Shown piece by piece: positions 43,045 to 53,627 of a stretch of DNA of 64,000 nt. The notes below the pieces were generated by a model that did not search any database, was not told where the DNA came from, and saw nothing but the letters and a program-made list of their open reading frames with translations. The position numbers were made by a program, and so were the translations under genes. This DNA comes from CAVOJY01 sp963696405 (GTDB lineage: Bacteria; Chloroflexota; Limnocylindria; Limnocylindrales; CSP1-4). Every line of letters begins with the position of its first letter. Position 1 is the first letter of the stretch. The stretch covers positions 1 through 64,000 of the forward strand of contig CAVOJY010000003.1 of NCBI GenBank assembly GCA_963696405.1, written 5' to 3'.

Positions 43045-43609
43045 CCGGGCGGCTGCCGCCTCCTTCTACTCCCGGCTCCCGGTCCGTGCCGCCGACCCGC
43101 GCCGCGCGGCCCGTGCCGTCGACCATGACGTTCGCAAACCACCGTAGCGTTGGCGGGCCGGGCCGACGTCGTTGACGCCGCCTGCGCGACCGGCTTCCCT
43201 GGTAAGTCGCTCGGGCCGCGCTCGGCCGTGCTCGCCTGGTCAACCCTCGACCCCAGGAACGGCGGGAAGAGGGCTGCAAGCCCACCGCACCAGCCCGATC
43301 ATCCGGCGAGTGCTACACCCGTTTGCGTACGTCAGGGAGGTCGCGGTTGACCAGGAAGGTCGCGGCCGCGCCACGGAGACGGCATTTCAGGGCCGCGCCT
43401 CGTGCCATCGCGCAGTGCTCACGCTGTCGCGCACTGGCGGAAGCCGGGCCCAAGCCCGCCACGCCTGCTCGCGGCGGCCCCCGCGCCGGGATAGCGGGGC
43501 ACGAATAGGAACACGCCGGTCGGTATACTTACCCGCCACCGCGGAGTTGACCGCCACCGCGGAGTTGACCGACACCGCGGAGTAGACCGACGAGGACGGA
43601 GAAGCCGAG
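43045..43609. other. Intergenic region upstream of pckA
   Basis: About 560 bases without a gene I can support; open frames are arginine-rich. The right part holds a TATACT box (about 43524) and the 18-bp triplicate at 43533-43586. Confidence 0.45.
43533..43586. repeat. 18-bp tandem repeat x3 before pckA
   Basis: Units CCGCCACCGCGGAGTTGA at 43533-43550 and 43551-43568 (identical) and CCGACACCGCGGAGTAGA at 43569-43586 (two changes). Each holds a CCGCGG palindrome. The array lies between a TATACT -10-like box and the pckA start, so in the 5' leader if that promoter is used. Confidence 0.85.
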
Positions 43610-45190
43610 ATGACCAGCGACCCGGACCTGCTGGAGCTGACGAAGCGCGCGCAGGCGAACCTGTCGGTGCCGGCGCTCTACGAGGCCGCGATCCGGAGGG
43701 GGGAGTGCATCCTCGCCTCCGGCGGGCCGCTCGTCGTTCGAACGGGAAGCCACACCAGCCGGTCGCCGAGCGACCGTTTCATCGTGGAGGAGGCGTCGAG
43801 CAAGTCGAAGATCTGGTGGAACGGCCATCACCGGCCGTTCCCGGAGGATCGGTACGTTGCCCTCCGCAAGCGCGTGGTGGACCACCTGCGGAAGCAGGAG
43901 GGGGTCTACCTGCAGGACTGCTTCGTAGGCGCCGACCCCGATCATCGGCGGTCGCTCCGGGTGATCACGGACACGGCCTGGCAGAGCATCTACGCGGAGA
44001 ATCTCTTCATTCGCCCCACCAGCGCGGACCTGGATCGCTTCCGTCCGGACTTCCTGGTCATCGACGCCTCGTCCTTTGCCGCCGACTCCGCGAAGGACGG
44101 GACGCGCACCGGGACGTTCATCCTCATCCACCCCGGGCGTCGGGAGATCCTCATCGGCGGCACGTCCTATGCCGGCGAGATCAAGGCGAGCGTCTTCGCC
44201 GCGATGAGCTACCTCCTCCCCGAGGAGGGCGTCCTGCCGATCCACGCCTCGGCGAACGTCGGCCACCGCGGGGACGTCGCGGTCTTCTTCGGCCTCACCG
44301 GCACCGGAAAGACGTGCCTTTCCGCGGACCCCGCGCGGGCGCTCATCGGCGACGACGAGCACGGCTGGAGCGAGCACGGTATCTTCAACCTCGAGGGCGG
44401 CTGCGACGCGAAGCTGATCCGCCTGTCGCCGACTGCCGAGCCGGAGATCTACGCGACCACGCGGCGCTTTGGCTGGGTCCTCGAGAACGTGGTGTGCGAC
44501 CCGGCCACGAGGGAGCTCGACCTCGACTCGGACGAGATCACCGAGAACACGCGTGGCGTGTACCCGCTCGACTTCATCGCCAACGCTTCCGACACCGGGC
44601 TGGCGGGCCACCCGTCGAACGTCATCTTCCTGACCTCCGACGCGTTCGGCGTGCTCCCACCGATCTCCCGGCTCACGCCCGCGCAGGCGTCCTACCACTT
44701 CATGTCGGGGTACACGGCCCGGGTGCCCGGCGCGGAGGCAGGGACGGCCGAACCGTCGGCGACGTTCTCGGCCTGCTATGGGGCTCCGTTCATGCCCCGT
44801 CACCCCGGCGAGTACGCCAAGCTCCTGGCCGATCGCATCGCGCGGCACCGCGCCACGGTCTGGCTCGTCAACACCGGATGGACGGGCGGCCCCTTCGGTG
44901 TGGGCCACCGCGTCCGGATCCAGTACACGCGGGCCATGGTGCGCGCTGCTCTCGAGGGGAAGCTCACCGGCGTCCCTACGGTGACCGACGGGGTCTTCGG
45001 GATCGAGGTCCCCACCGCCTGTCCCGATGTGCCGGCCGAGGTGCTCCAACCGCGCGCCACCTGGGCGAGCAAGCCGACCTACGATGCCCAGGCGCGCAAG
45101 CTCGCGCACATGTTCGCGGAGAACTTCGAGCAGTTCGCCGGCGGGGTCTCGCCCGAGGTCCTTGCCGCCGGCCCACGGACCGACGGATAG
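43610..45190 (+). CDS. pckA: Phosphoenolpyruvate carboxykinase (ATP)
   Basis: Converts oxaloacetate plus ATP to phosphoenolpyruvate, CO2 and ADP, the first step of gluconeogenesis from TCA intermediates. 526 residues from the ATG at 43610. The substrate-binding RTGSHTSRSPSDRFIVEE and GEIKASVFAAMSYLLPEEG are present. The ATP P-loop GLTGTGKTCLSAD is at residues 228-240, with LIGDDEHGWSEHGIFNLEGG after it supplying metal and nucleotide ligands. Of the ATP rather than the GTP type. Followed after 35 bases by gltA on the same strand. Fits growth on C1/C2 or amine substrates that feed the TCA cycle. Confidence 0.95.
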   Translation: MTSDPDLLELTKRAQANLSVPALYEAAIRRGECILASGGPLVVRTGSHTSRSPSDRFIVEEASSKSKIWWNGHHRPFPEDRYVALRKRVVDHLRKQEGVYLQDCFVGADPDHRRSLRVITDTAWQSIYAENLFIRPTSADLDRFRPDFLVIDASSFAADSAKDGTRTGTFILIHPGRREILIGGTSYAGEIKASVFAAMSYLLPEEGVLPIHASANVGHRGDVAVFFGLTGTGKTCLSADPARALIGDDEHGWSEHGIFNLEGGCDAKLIRLSPTAEPEIYATTRRFGWVLENVVCDPATRELDLDSDEITENTRGVYPLDFIANASDTGLAGHPSNVIFLTSDAFGVLPPISRLTPAQASYHFMSGYTARVPGAEAGTAEPSATFSACYGAPFMPRHPGEYAKLLADRIARHRATVWLVNTGWTGGPFGVGHRVRIQYTRAMVRAALEGKLTGVPTVTDGVFGIEVPTACPDVPAEVLQPRATWASKPTYDAQARKLAHMFAENFEQFAGGVSPEVLAAGPRTDG

Positions 45191-45225
45191 CCCGGGACCA
45201 GGACCGAGACAGGCAGGACAAACCG

Positions 45226-46512
<1,287 letters not shown>

Positions 46513-46695
46513 CCCCGTCACCCTGGGCAGGTCCGGGGAGCACGAGACGGCGTCTCCGACGGGTCGCCGGGGTCCATCGGCCCGCGGTTCCCGCGTCCCG
46601 TGCCACCGGGGTTGGATGCTGCAACCGCCCGATTACCGCTCGACCGCTGAACCCGCGGCGGCCGCCCGAGGTGCCGAGGTGTCGGCGCCCCCCGT

Positions 46696-46737
46696 GTTGG
46701 GGTCTCCCGCCGCAGCTGTTGGGGTTTCCCGCCGCAG
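46696..46737. repeat. Direct repeat GTTGGGGTyTCCCGCCGCAG x2
   Basis: 20-base copies at 46696-46715 and 46718-46737, one difference, 22 bases apart, directly followed by TATGAT and then the PPK2 gene 40 bases on. Possible activator or repressor double site. Confidence 0.7.
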
Positions 46738-46779
46738 TATGATTCCGCCGGGCCGCCCAGCGGCGGCGAGGAGGTCGTG

Positions 46780-47649
46780 ATGGCGAAGACCACACACGAT
46801 CACAGTCGCGATCACCATGAGCCGTCCGCCGGAGGAGCGGTCATGGCCGCGGAGAGCGTCCCCCGGCCGCTGCCGAAGTTGGGCCCCCGGGAGTACGAGC
46901 GTGAGCTTCGGCGGCTCCAGATCGAGCTCGTCAAGGCGCAGGAGTGGGTCCGAACCCAGGGCCTGAAGATCGTCGTCGTCTTCGAGGGGCGGGACGCCGC
47001 CGGGAAGGGCGGCACGATCAAGCGCATCACCGAGAGTCTGAACCCCCGGTGGGTGCGGGTGGTGGCCCTCCCCACGCCCACCGAACGCGAGCGGACCCAG
47101 TGGTACTTCCAGCGCTACGTGGCGCACCTGCCGGCGGCCGGCGAGATCGTCCTCTTCGACCGCAGCTGGTACAACCGGGCCGGGGTCGAACGCGTCATGG
47201 GGTTCTGCACGGATGAGGAGTACCAGGAGTTTCTTCGCTCGTGCCCGGAGTTCGAGCGGATGCTGGTCCGCTCCGGGATCATGCTGGTCAAGTACTGGTT
47301 CTCCGTCGGTGACGCAGAGCAGGAGCGCCGGTTCCAGGCCCGCGTCAACGACCCCACGAAGCGCTGGAAGCTGAGCCCGATGGACCTCGAGTCGCGGGCG
47401 CGCTGGGTCGACTACTCGCGGGCCAAGGACGAGATGTTCGCCCACACCGACATCAAGCAGGCGCCCTGGCACGTGGTGAACGCGGACGACAAGCCCCGGG
47501 CCCGGCTCAACTGCATCAGCCATCTCCTGTCCCTGGTCCCGTACGAGGACCTGACGCCCGAACCCGTCGTCCTGCCACCGCGACAGCCGGACGGCGGCTA
47601 TGTCCGCCCGCCGATCACGGACCAGACCTTCGTCCCCGAGGCGTACTGA
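46780..47649 (+). CDS. ppk2: Polyphosphate kinase 2 family protein
   Basis: Uses polyphosphate to phosphorylate nucleotides (PPK2 class I type by length). 289 residues from the ATG at 46780; a GTG three bases earlier is equally possible. P-loop FEGRDAAGKGGTIKR at about residues 68-82. Lid and Walker B: LFDRSWYNRAGVERVMGFC. Later MLVKYWFSVGDAEQERRFQA and KRWKLSPMDLESRARW are diagnostic. The N-terminal 20 residues are His-rich (MAKTTHDHSRDHHEPSAGGA), unusual and perhaps metal-binding. Between gltA and mdh on the same strand. Confidence 0.92.
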   Translation: MAKTTHDHSRDHHEPSAGGAVMAAESVPRPLPKLGPREYERELRRLQIELVKAQEWVRTQGLKIVVVFEGRDAAGKGGTIKRITESLNPRWVRVVALPTPTERERTQWYFQRYVAHLPAAGEIVLFDRSWYNRAGVERVMGFCTDEEYQEFLRSCPEFERMLVRSGIMLVKYWFSVGDAEQERRFQARVNDPTKRWKLSPMDLESRARWVDYSRAKDEMFAHTDIKQAPWHVVNADDKPRARLNCISHLLSLVPYEDLTPEPVVLPPRQPDGGYVRPPITDQTFVPEAY

Positions 47650-47722
47650 GGGCACGCGCCGCAGCGCGCCGCGCAGGACGTACAATCCGGCCCCAAACCG
47701 GTCCAGGGATCGAGGTGATCAC

Positions 47723-48673
47723 GTGACACGCGAACGCATGCCCCGCCGCAAGGTCACCGTCATCGGGGCCGGGAACGTCGGCGCGACCGTGGCCCAGCGG
47801 ATCGTCGCGTCCGGCATCGCCGATGTCGTCCTGGTGGACATCGTGGAGGGGTTGCCGCAGGGAAAGGCCCTCGACCTGGCGGAGGCCGCGCCGCTGCTCG
47901 GGCACGACCTCCAGGTGGTCGGCACGAACGACTACGCGGATACGGCGGGCTCGGTCGTCATCGTCGTCACGTCCGGCATCGCCCGGCAGCCGGGGATGAG
48001 CCGGGACGACCTGCTGCTCAAGAACGCCGCGATCGTGAAGTCCGTGGTCGAGCAGGCGGCTGCCTATTCGCCGAGCGCGGTGATCATCATCGTCACGAAC
48101 CCTCTCGACGCGATGTGCCACGTCGCGCTCAAGGCGTCCGGGTTCCCTCGCTGGCGCGTGATCGGGATGGCCGGTGTCCTCGACTCCGCGCGCTTCCGGA
48201 CGTTCGTCTCCATGGAGCTGGGCGTGGCTCCCTCGAACACCTCCGCGTTCGTGCTCGGCGGGCATGGCGACACCATGGTGCCTCTGCCGCGGTACTCGAC
48301 GGTCGGTGGGGTTCCGATCACGGAGTTGATGGCGACCGAGCAGATCGAAGCCATCATCGAGCGCACCCGGAACGGCGGCGCCGAGATCGTCTCGCTGCTC
48401 AAATCCGGCAGCGCCTACTACGCGCCGGCCGCTGCCGTGTGGGAGATGACCGACGCGATCGTCAACGACCGCCACAAGATCCTGCCGTGCGCGGCGCTGC
48501 TCAAGGGCGAATACGGGGTCGACGGGCTCTTTGTCGGCGTCCCGGTCCGTCTCAGCCGGGTCGGCGTGGACCAGATCGTGGAGATCAGGCTGACCGATGA
48601 CGAGCGCCGCGCCTTCATGCGGTCCGCCGCGGCCGTTCGCGAGCTGGTCGAGGCGCTCGGCGAGTACGCATAG
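47723..48673 (+). CDS. mdh: Malate dehydrogenase (LDH-like type)
   Basis: NAD-dependent malate/oxaloacetate oxidoreductase. GTG at 47723, or ATG at 47738 (MPRRKVTVIGAGNVGATVAQ). The NAD motif GAGNVG is complete. The substrate loop reads TSGIARQPGMSRDDLL, with Arg rather than Gln at the specificity position, so malate rather than lactate. Catalytic His in FVLGGHGDTMVPLPR. 316 residues. With gltA and pckA it forms a compact TCA/gluconeogenesis cluster. Ends about 35 bases before the convergent lipoprotein gene. Confidence 0.94.
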   Translation: MTRERMPRRKVTVIGAGNVGATVAQRIVASGIADVVLVDIVEGLPQGKALDLAEAAPLLGHDLQVVGTNDYADTAGSVVIVVTSGIARQPGMSRDDLLLKNAAIVKSVVEQAAAYSPSAVIIIVTNPLDAMCHVALKASGFPRWRVIGMAGVLDSARFRTFVSMELGVAPSNTSAFVLGGHGDTMVPLPRYSTVGGVPITELMATEQIEAIIERTRNGGAEIVSLLKSGSAYYAPAAAVWEMTDAIVNDRHKILPCAALLKGEYGVDGLFVGVPVRLSRVGVDQIVEIRLTDDERRAFMRSAAAVRELVEALGEYA

Positions 48674-48696
48674 GGGCGTTCGCCGCCGGCGTCGGA

Positions 48697-49443
48697 TCAG
48701 GGCTGCTCCGTCTCGCGGACGATCTCGTCGGCGTTCGGCGGCTCGATAGGTGCCTGCCCGGTCGGGTCGATCGCCGTGTCGAACGTACTCATGCTGCCCG
48801 TTGCATCATCCGCCTCGTGCCGGAGGAGACGCGTCGGGAGCAGCGTCGTCGCGTCCGCCCAGAGCGACGCGTCGAAGTGCCGCCCCTCGGCGGTGGTCGC
48901 CGACGCGATCGCGAAGATGCACTCGCTCGGTCTGGCGGGATCGGGCTGCCCGCTGGACCAGGGCGCCCGAGCGTGGAGCTTCGCCAGGAGGTCATCGAGG
49001 GCACCACCTTCGGGCGTCAGGCTGAGACGCCCGGGCGTGTCGTGCCACAGGTCCTCGCCGGGCACTCGCGCCCACTCCTGATCCCCGATCAGAATGAAGT
49101 CGGGGTACTCGAACAGTCTGGCCATCGGGTCGATCCCGGTGGCCCATTCGCTGATCTCGCGGGCTCGATCGGGGGCTTGATACGCGCCGTTCACCGTTCG
49201 ATCGGCCACGACTGGAGAGGGCCCGGGGACGGTCGGGTCGAAGACGATGCGGTCGGTGCCCCGATACGTGTAGTGGTCAACGGCCGCGAGCGCGTCTCGC
49301 ACGTCAGTCCACCGCAATCCCGCGCAGCGCTCCACGCTCGTCGGGCGCGGCGTTTCAGTCGGGACGAGCGGGGCGGACGTTCCGCACGCGCCGAGCAGCA
49401 GCGCCAGGAGTACCCCGGATGCGAGCGCACGTGGCCTGTGCAT
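48697..49443 (-). CDS. Predicted lipoprotein of unknown function
   Basis: 248 residues from the ATG at 49443. Signal peptide with lipobox (GVLLALLLGACGTSAP). The mature part has features seen in LppX/LprAFG-like or outer-surface proteins (DHYTYRGTDRIVFDPTVPGP, then VNGAYQAPDRAREISEWATG and EWARVPGEDLWHDTPG), but no firm family. It would be matured by the lgt product at 13321. Convergent with mdh. Confidence 0.65.
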   Translation of the reverse strand: MHRPRALASGVLLALLLGACGTSAPLVPTETPRPTSVERCAGLRWTDVRDALAAVDHYTYRGTDRIVFDPTVPGPSPVVADRTVNGAYQAPDRAREISEWATGIDPMARLFEYPDFILIGDQEWARVPGEDLWHDTPGRLSLTPEGGALDDLLAKLHARAPWSSGQPDPARPSECIFAIASATTAEGRHFDASLWADATTLLPTRLLRHEADDATGSMSTFDTAIDPTGQAPIEPPNADEIVRETEQP

Positions 49444-49586
49444 GACCGAACAATCGCAACTGAGCCGTGGCGCGTCAAGCGACGAAACACTCCGGCGGGC
49501 AGCTCGTCGTTGCAGGGCGAGCCTTGCGCCGTGTGCCGGGTGGAGCAGGAAGAGCGAGGATGCTTTGTCGAGCCGGAGGCAGGGCC

Positions 49587-51281
49587 TCAGGTGATGGCGT
49601 CCCTCCCGAAGACTGCGGTGCCGCCGGCGAGCGTGGCGACAACCTGGATGCCGTCCTTGCCGACGGCCCATGCCTCGGGAGGTACGGCAGAGGGATCGGC
49701 GGACAGCACGACCACGTCGGCGGCCCGGCCGGCCTCGATTTGGCCTCCATGGTCCTCGTCGCGCGCGGCCCACGCGGCGGCGCCGGTCCAGGCGGTGAGC
49801 GCCTCGGCGACGGTCGGGGCGATGCCGTCGGCAAGGCGAACGCCGGACGGTCCCGCGTGGCGGAACACCGCCCGCACGCCGTCCAGCGGCCGTCCCCGGG
49901 TGATCGGCCGGTCGCTGCCGAACGCGAGCTCAAGCCCGGCGTCGAGCCACGTGCGGTAGTCGTAGATGCGGGCGGCCCTTTCGGGCCCGAGCCGCGCCCG
50001 GTAGAGGTCGCCGTTTGCCGTGACGAACTCCGGCTGGATCACGGCCACCACGCCGAGCCGGACCATCTCGGCCACGAGTCCCGGGGCGAGCAGCATTGCG
50101 TGTTCGACGCGGTGGCGGTGGTCCGCGCATGGCGCCGCGTCGAGGGCCGCGCGGTACGCCGCGAGCGTCGCAGCGACCGCCGCGTCGCCGATGGCGTGCG
50201 TGGCCAGTTGCCAGCCGGCGAGGTGGGCCCGCAGAAGCCGCTCGGCCAGCTCGGCGGGTTCATGGGCGGGCCGCCCCAGCGGGGGTGTGCCCGGGCGGGC
50301 CCGTGCGTCGGCGTACGGCTCGTTGAGCCATGCGTCGCCGGTGGAAAGCGCACCGTCCGAGTAGAACTTCGCCGCGCCGACGCGCACCCGGCCCTCCGCG
50401 TCTGGCGGGATCAGCGCCCGGATATCGCCCGGGCTCGGGGGCGCCTCTCCCGCCGCGGCCAGCCTCGTGAGCCCGGGCATGACGGTCAGGCGGACCCGAA
50501 GATCGCCGTCCAGCGCGGCACCCACGTACGCGGCCAGCTCGTCGATGGGGCTCCCCACGGCCCCGAGATCCGCGTCGCTCACCGCGGTGACGCCGTCGGC
50601 GGCGAGCCGCGCGGAGACGCGGCGCAGTGCTGCCCGCAGGTCCTCAGGGGTGAGCGCCGGCAGGACCGGCGCGAACGGTGCTGCCGGGTCGGAGCCGCGG
50701 AGCATGCCGGTCGGCTCGCCGTGCTCGTCGCGTTCAATGGTCGCCCCGGCAGGATCGGGTGCCGCGGCCGTGATCCGCGCGATGGCGAGGGCGAGGGAGT
50801 TCGCCACGACGGCGTGACCGCTGCCGTGGTGCAGGAGGACCGGGACATCGGGGGAGGCCGTGTCCAGCTCGTCCCGCGTTGGATCGCGGCCGTCGGGCCA
50901 GGCCGCGGGGTGGTAGACGGCCTCCACCCAGCGGTCGGGATCCGCCCCGGCAGCCGCCGACGACGCACTGATCGCGTGCACTGCGGCGCGCCGGTCGGTG
51001 GTCGTCGTGAGGTCGAGCCAGCCGAGGCGGACCCCCTCGCCGAGTGGGTGAGCGTGCGCGTCCTGGAAGCCCGGCAGGACGGCGCGGCCCTGCAAATTCA
51101 CGAGGCGGGTCGCCGGTCCCGCCATGGCAAGGATGTCGCTCTCCCCGCCCACGGCGGCGATGCGGTCGCCGGTCAGCGCGAGGGCCTGCGCGCGCCGAAC
51201 CGGGACGGATCGGCCGGGGTCTCGTCTGCCGAACGAGAGGACGGCGCCGCCATGGAAGATGAGATCCGGATGGTCGTCCAC
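49587..51281 (-). CDS. YtcJ-like amidohydrolase
   Basis: Metal-dependent hydrolase of the amidohydrolase 3 (YtcJ) group, 564 residues from the ATG at 51281. The opening beta domain is DLIFHGGAVLSFGRRDPGRS. The metal motif is LPGFQDAHAHPLGEG. Further ligands: QLATHAIGDAAVAATL, HRVEHAMLLAPGLV and the catalytic Asp in FGSDRPITRGRPLDGVRAVF. All ligands are present, so it is probably active. Exact substrate (amide or cyclic amide) is unknown. Monocistronic, 144 bases from the lipoprotein gene. Confidence 0.9.
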   Translation of the reverse strand: MDDHPDLIFHGGAVLSFGRRDPGRSVPVRRAQALALTGDRIAAVGGESDILAMAGPATRLVNLQGRAVLPGFQDAHAHPLGEGVRLGWLDLTTTTDRRAAVHAISASSAAAGADPDRWVEAVYHPAAWPDGRDPTRDELDTASPDVPVLLHHGSGHAVVANSLALAIARITAAAPDPAGATIERDEHGEPTGMLRGSDPAAPFAPVLPALTPEDLRAALRRVSARLAADGVTAVSDADLGAVGSPIDELAAYVGAALDGDLRVRLTVMPGLTRLAAAGEAPPSPGDIRALIPPDAEGRVRVGAAKFYSDGALSTGDAWLNEPYADARARPGTPPLGRPAHEPAELAERLLRAHLAGWQLATHAIGDAAVAATLAAYRAALDAAPCADHRHRVEHAMLLAPGLVAEMVRLGVVAVIQPEFVTANGDLYRARLGPERAARIYDYRTWLDAGLELAFGSDRPITRGRPLDGVRAVFRHAGPSGVRLADGIAPTVAEALTAWTGAAAWAARDEDHGGQIEAGRAADVVVLSADPSAVPPEAWAVGKDGIQVVATLAGGTAVFGRDAIT

Positions 51282-51453
51282 GTTCTGCCCGCTCCTTGCA
51301 CCTGTGCGAGGGAAGCTCCGGACGCCACCGAAGCTCCGGCCGCCGATGCTCCGGGCGCTACCGAAGCTCCGGACGCCGCCGTCCCGCGTCGCGCCACGGC
51401 TACACTACCCCGGATGATCGCAGCGCCGGCGCAGCATCGCTCCTGGCCCTGAC
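51282..51453. repeat. Short degenerate repeats between divergent genes
   Basis: Positions 51314-51383 hold four copies of a GCTCCGGACGCCaCCGAa-like unit of 15-18 bases. This is the whole divergent spacer between the amidohydrolase and the Lgt-like gene. No clear promoter boxes. Confidence 0.6.
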
Positions 51454-52359
51454 ATGTCCCCCGCGGTCATCACCCTCGACTTCGACCCTGTGGTCACCCT
51501 CGACGGCTGGGCCGTGCGCTGGCAGGTCGTCGGCGTGGCCGGCGCCATCCTCGTGACTCTGGTCCTGGCGGCCTGGCTCGCCGGTCGTGCAGGCCGGTCG
51601 GCCGGTCTGCCCCGGCTCCGTCGCGACGACCTCCTGTTTCTGGCCGTCGCCGCCGTCCCCGGCGCTGTGATCGGCGGTCGCCTCTTCCACGTGGTCGCGT
51701 ACCTCGACTACTACGCCGCCCAACCGGAGCACATCGTCGATCCGGCCCAGGGTGGCCTGTCGCTCCTCGGGGCGGTGCTCGGCGGAATGGTCTCGGCCGC
51801 GTACATGGCGTCTCTCATGGGCCTCCCGGTGCGGCGCTGGCTCGACGTGGCCGCAATCGCGGTCCTCGTCGGCATCGGCCTCGGCAAGCTCTCGCTCCTG
51901 CTGGGCGGCGAGGGCCAGGGTCAAGCGTTCGCCGGCACCTGGGCGCTCGCATTTGCAGGTGATGGGCCGTGGTACAGCCCGGCCCCGGGGATGCCTGCCC
52001 ACCCGGCGCAGGTCTACGAGGCGCTGTGGAACCTGGCCGGGGCGTTCGTCCTCGCGTTCCTCGCGGTGGGCCCGGTGACCCGCCGGCTGCCCGGCGCGAT
52101 TCGCCAGACGGGTGCGTATGCTGCCCGCCGGGAAGCCCGGGGCGAGCCCGTTGCGCCCGGCATGCTCCGTTTCGGTGTGCTCTTCTTCGTCGGGCTTGCC
52201 TGGTTCGTCGTCGGGCGGATCGTGGTCGGGTTCGCCTGGAAGGACGATCCGATTGCGGGGGGAGTGAACGCCGAGCAGCTCGTGGCGGCGGGAGTCGTCG
52301 CGCTGATGGCGCTCTATCTCGTCGCCTTCACCATCGTGAGGCGCCTGAGGGACCGCTGA
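51454..52359 (+). CDS. Divergent Lgt-family membrane protein
   Basis: 301 residues, about seven membrane segments, from the ATG at 51454 (MSPAVITLDFDPVVTLDGWA). The fold order of prolipoprotein diacylglyceryl transferase is recognisable (VIGGRLFHVVAYLDYYA, then GGLSLLGAVLGGMVS and MPAHPAQVYEALWNL, the HPxQxYE motif). The central signature GRWGNFFNQE is replaced by GLGKLSLLLGGEGQG, so the catalytic-region Arg and Asn are missing. It therefore may not be a functional Lgt; the canonical copy is at 13321. 96 bases separate it from the asparaginase gene on the same strand. Confidence 0.75.
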   Translation: MSPAVITLDFDPVVTLDGWAVRWQVVGVAGAILVTLVLAAWLAGRAGRSAGLPRLRRDDLLFLAVAAVPGAVIGGRLFHVVAYLDYYAAQPEHIVDPAQGGLSLLGAVLGGMVSAAYMASLMGLPVRRWLDVAAIAVLVGIGLGKLSLLLGGEGQGQAFAGTWALAFAGDGPWYSPAPGMPAHPAQVYEALWNLAGAFVLAFLAVGPVTRRLPGAIRQTGAYAARREARGEPVAPGMLRFGVLFFVGLAWFVVGRIVVGFAWKDDPIAGGVNAEQLVAAGVVALMALYLVAFTIVRRLRDR

Positions 52360-52454
52360 GCCGAACGGTCGACGTCTGGACCGGCGCCCGGACTCGCGCC
52401 GAGAACCTGTGCAAAACTGCCCTCCGCCCGGTCTCGACGCGCTACCATCGCCCT

Positions 52455-53627
52455 ATGCCCGCCAGCCGCACCACCGCCGGTTCCACCGCCGGCACCACGC
52501 CCGCCAGCCGCGCCGGCCGGGCCCCTGGCCGGGTGCGGGTCCGCTGGCGCGCCGGCACCCCGCCCCCGGTGCTGGTGGAGGTCCGCCGCGGCGAGATCGT
52601 CGAGAGCCGCCACCGGGGCAGTATCGTCGTCGTGGATCCCCACGGACAGATCGAACACCTCCTGGGTGACCCGGGGACCGTCGTCTCCCTTCGATCGTGC
52701 GCGAAGCCGTTCGGCCTGGTGGCGTTCGTGGAGTCGGGGGCTGCCGATGCCTTCGGCCTGACGCCGGCGGAACTCGCCATCTGCGCCGCATCGCACTCGG
52801 GCGAGGATCTCCACGTCCGGACGCTCCAGGCGATCCTGCGCCGGGCGGGCATTGGCCAGTCCCTGCTGGCCTGCGGTATCGAGAACGCCCCTATCGACCA
52901 GATGACCGCCATGCGCCTGACGCGCGACGGCGAGCGACCCGGCCCCATCCGTCACGGCTGTTCCGGCCAGCACGTGTCGCACCTGCTACTCAGCAAGCAT
53001 GCCGACTGGCCGCTCGAGGAGTACTGGCGGCCCGAGCACCCCAGCCAGGTGGCCTTCCGCGGCGCGCTTGCGCGGGTCTTCGGCGTCCACCCCGACCAGC
53101 TCGAGACGGCGGTCGACTCGTGCGGCGTCCTCACCTACGCCTTCCCGCTGGTCGAGGTTGCGCGCGCCTACGCGATCCTGGCCGACCCGCCCGTGGCGGC
53201 GACCGACCCGGTCCGCCGCGGCATGGTGCCCGCCCTCATGCGGGTCCGCGACGCCATGCTCGCGGCGCCCGACATCGTGGCGGGGACCCGCGACCGGCCG
53301 GACACGGCGATCATGAAGTCAGCGCCGCGCCGCCTCGTGTCCAAGTCGGGGGCCGAAGGGCTCCGCGGGATCGCTCTCCTGCCGGGAAGTCGAGGCGACT
53401 CGAAGCCGTCGGGCGGCGTGGCGATCGCGATCGAGGACGGCGACCCGCTCGGGCGCGCCGGCCGCGCCGTGGCCGTGGAGACGCTGCGCCAGCTCGGCGT
53501 CCTCGCGGGCGAGCCGCTGCGCCGCCTGGCCGCGTACCATCGCCCCCCGCTGCACGACCCCCGCGGGGCCGTGGTCGGCGAGGCGGTGCCGGTCTTCGAC
53601 CTGGCGCCCATCGCCGAGCTGAGCTGA
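52455..53627 (+). CDS. L-asparaginase II family protein
   Basis: Asparaginase of the rhizobial (ReAV/AnsA) type, a serine-beta-lactamase-like fold unrelated to E. coli asparaginases. 390 residues from the ATG at 52455. A Ser-x-x-Lys tetrad is visible as Ser81-Cys-Ala-Lys84 (SLRSCAKPFGLVAF). ASHSGEDLHVRTLQAI follows. Metal/Cys region: CGIENAP, HGCSGQHVSHLLLSKHADW and SCGVLTYAFPLVEVARAYA. An N-terminal 35-residue Ala/Thr/Arg-rich stretch is not part of the family; a later start is possible. Probably converts asparagine to aspartate and ammonia. Confidence 0.9.
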   Translation: MPASRTTAGSTAGTTPASRAGRAPGRVRVRWRAGTPPPVLVEVRRGEIVESRHRGSIVVVDPHGQIEHLLGDPGTVVSLRSCAKPFGLVAFVESGAADAFGLTPAELAICAASHSGEDLHVRTLQAILRRAGIGQSLLACGIENAPIDQMTAMRLTRDGERPGPIRHGCSGQHVSHLLLSKHADWPLEEYWRPEHPSQVAFRGALARVFGVHPDQLETAVDSCGVLTYAFPLVEVARAYAILADPPVAATDPVRRGMVPALMRVRDAMLAAPDIVAGTRDRPDTAIMKSAPRRLVSKSGAEGLRGIALLPGSRGDSKPSGGVAIAIEDGDPLGRAGRAVAVETLRQLGVLAGEPLRRLAAYHRPPLHDPRGAVVGEAVPVFDLAPIAELS

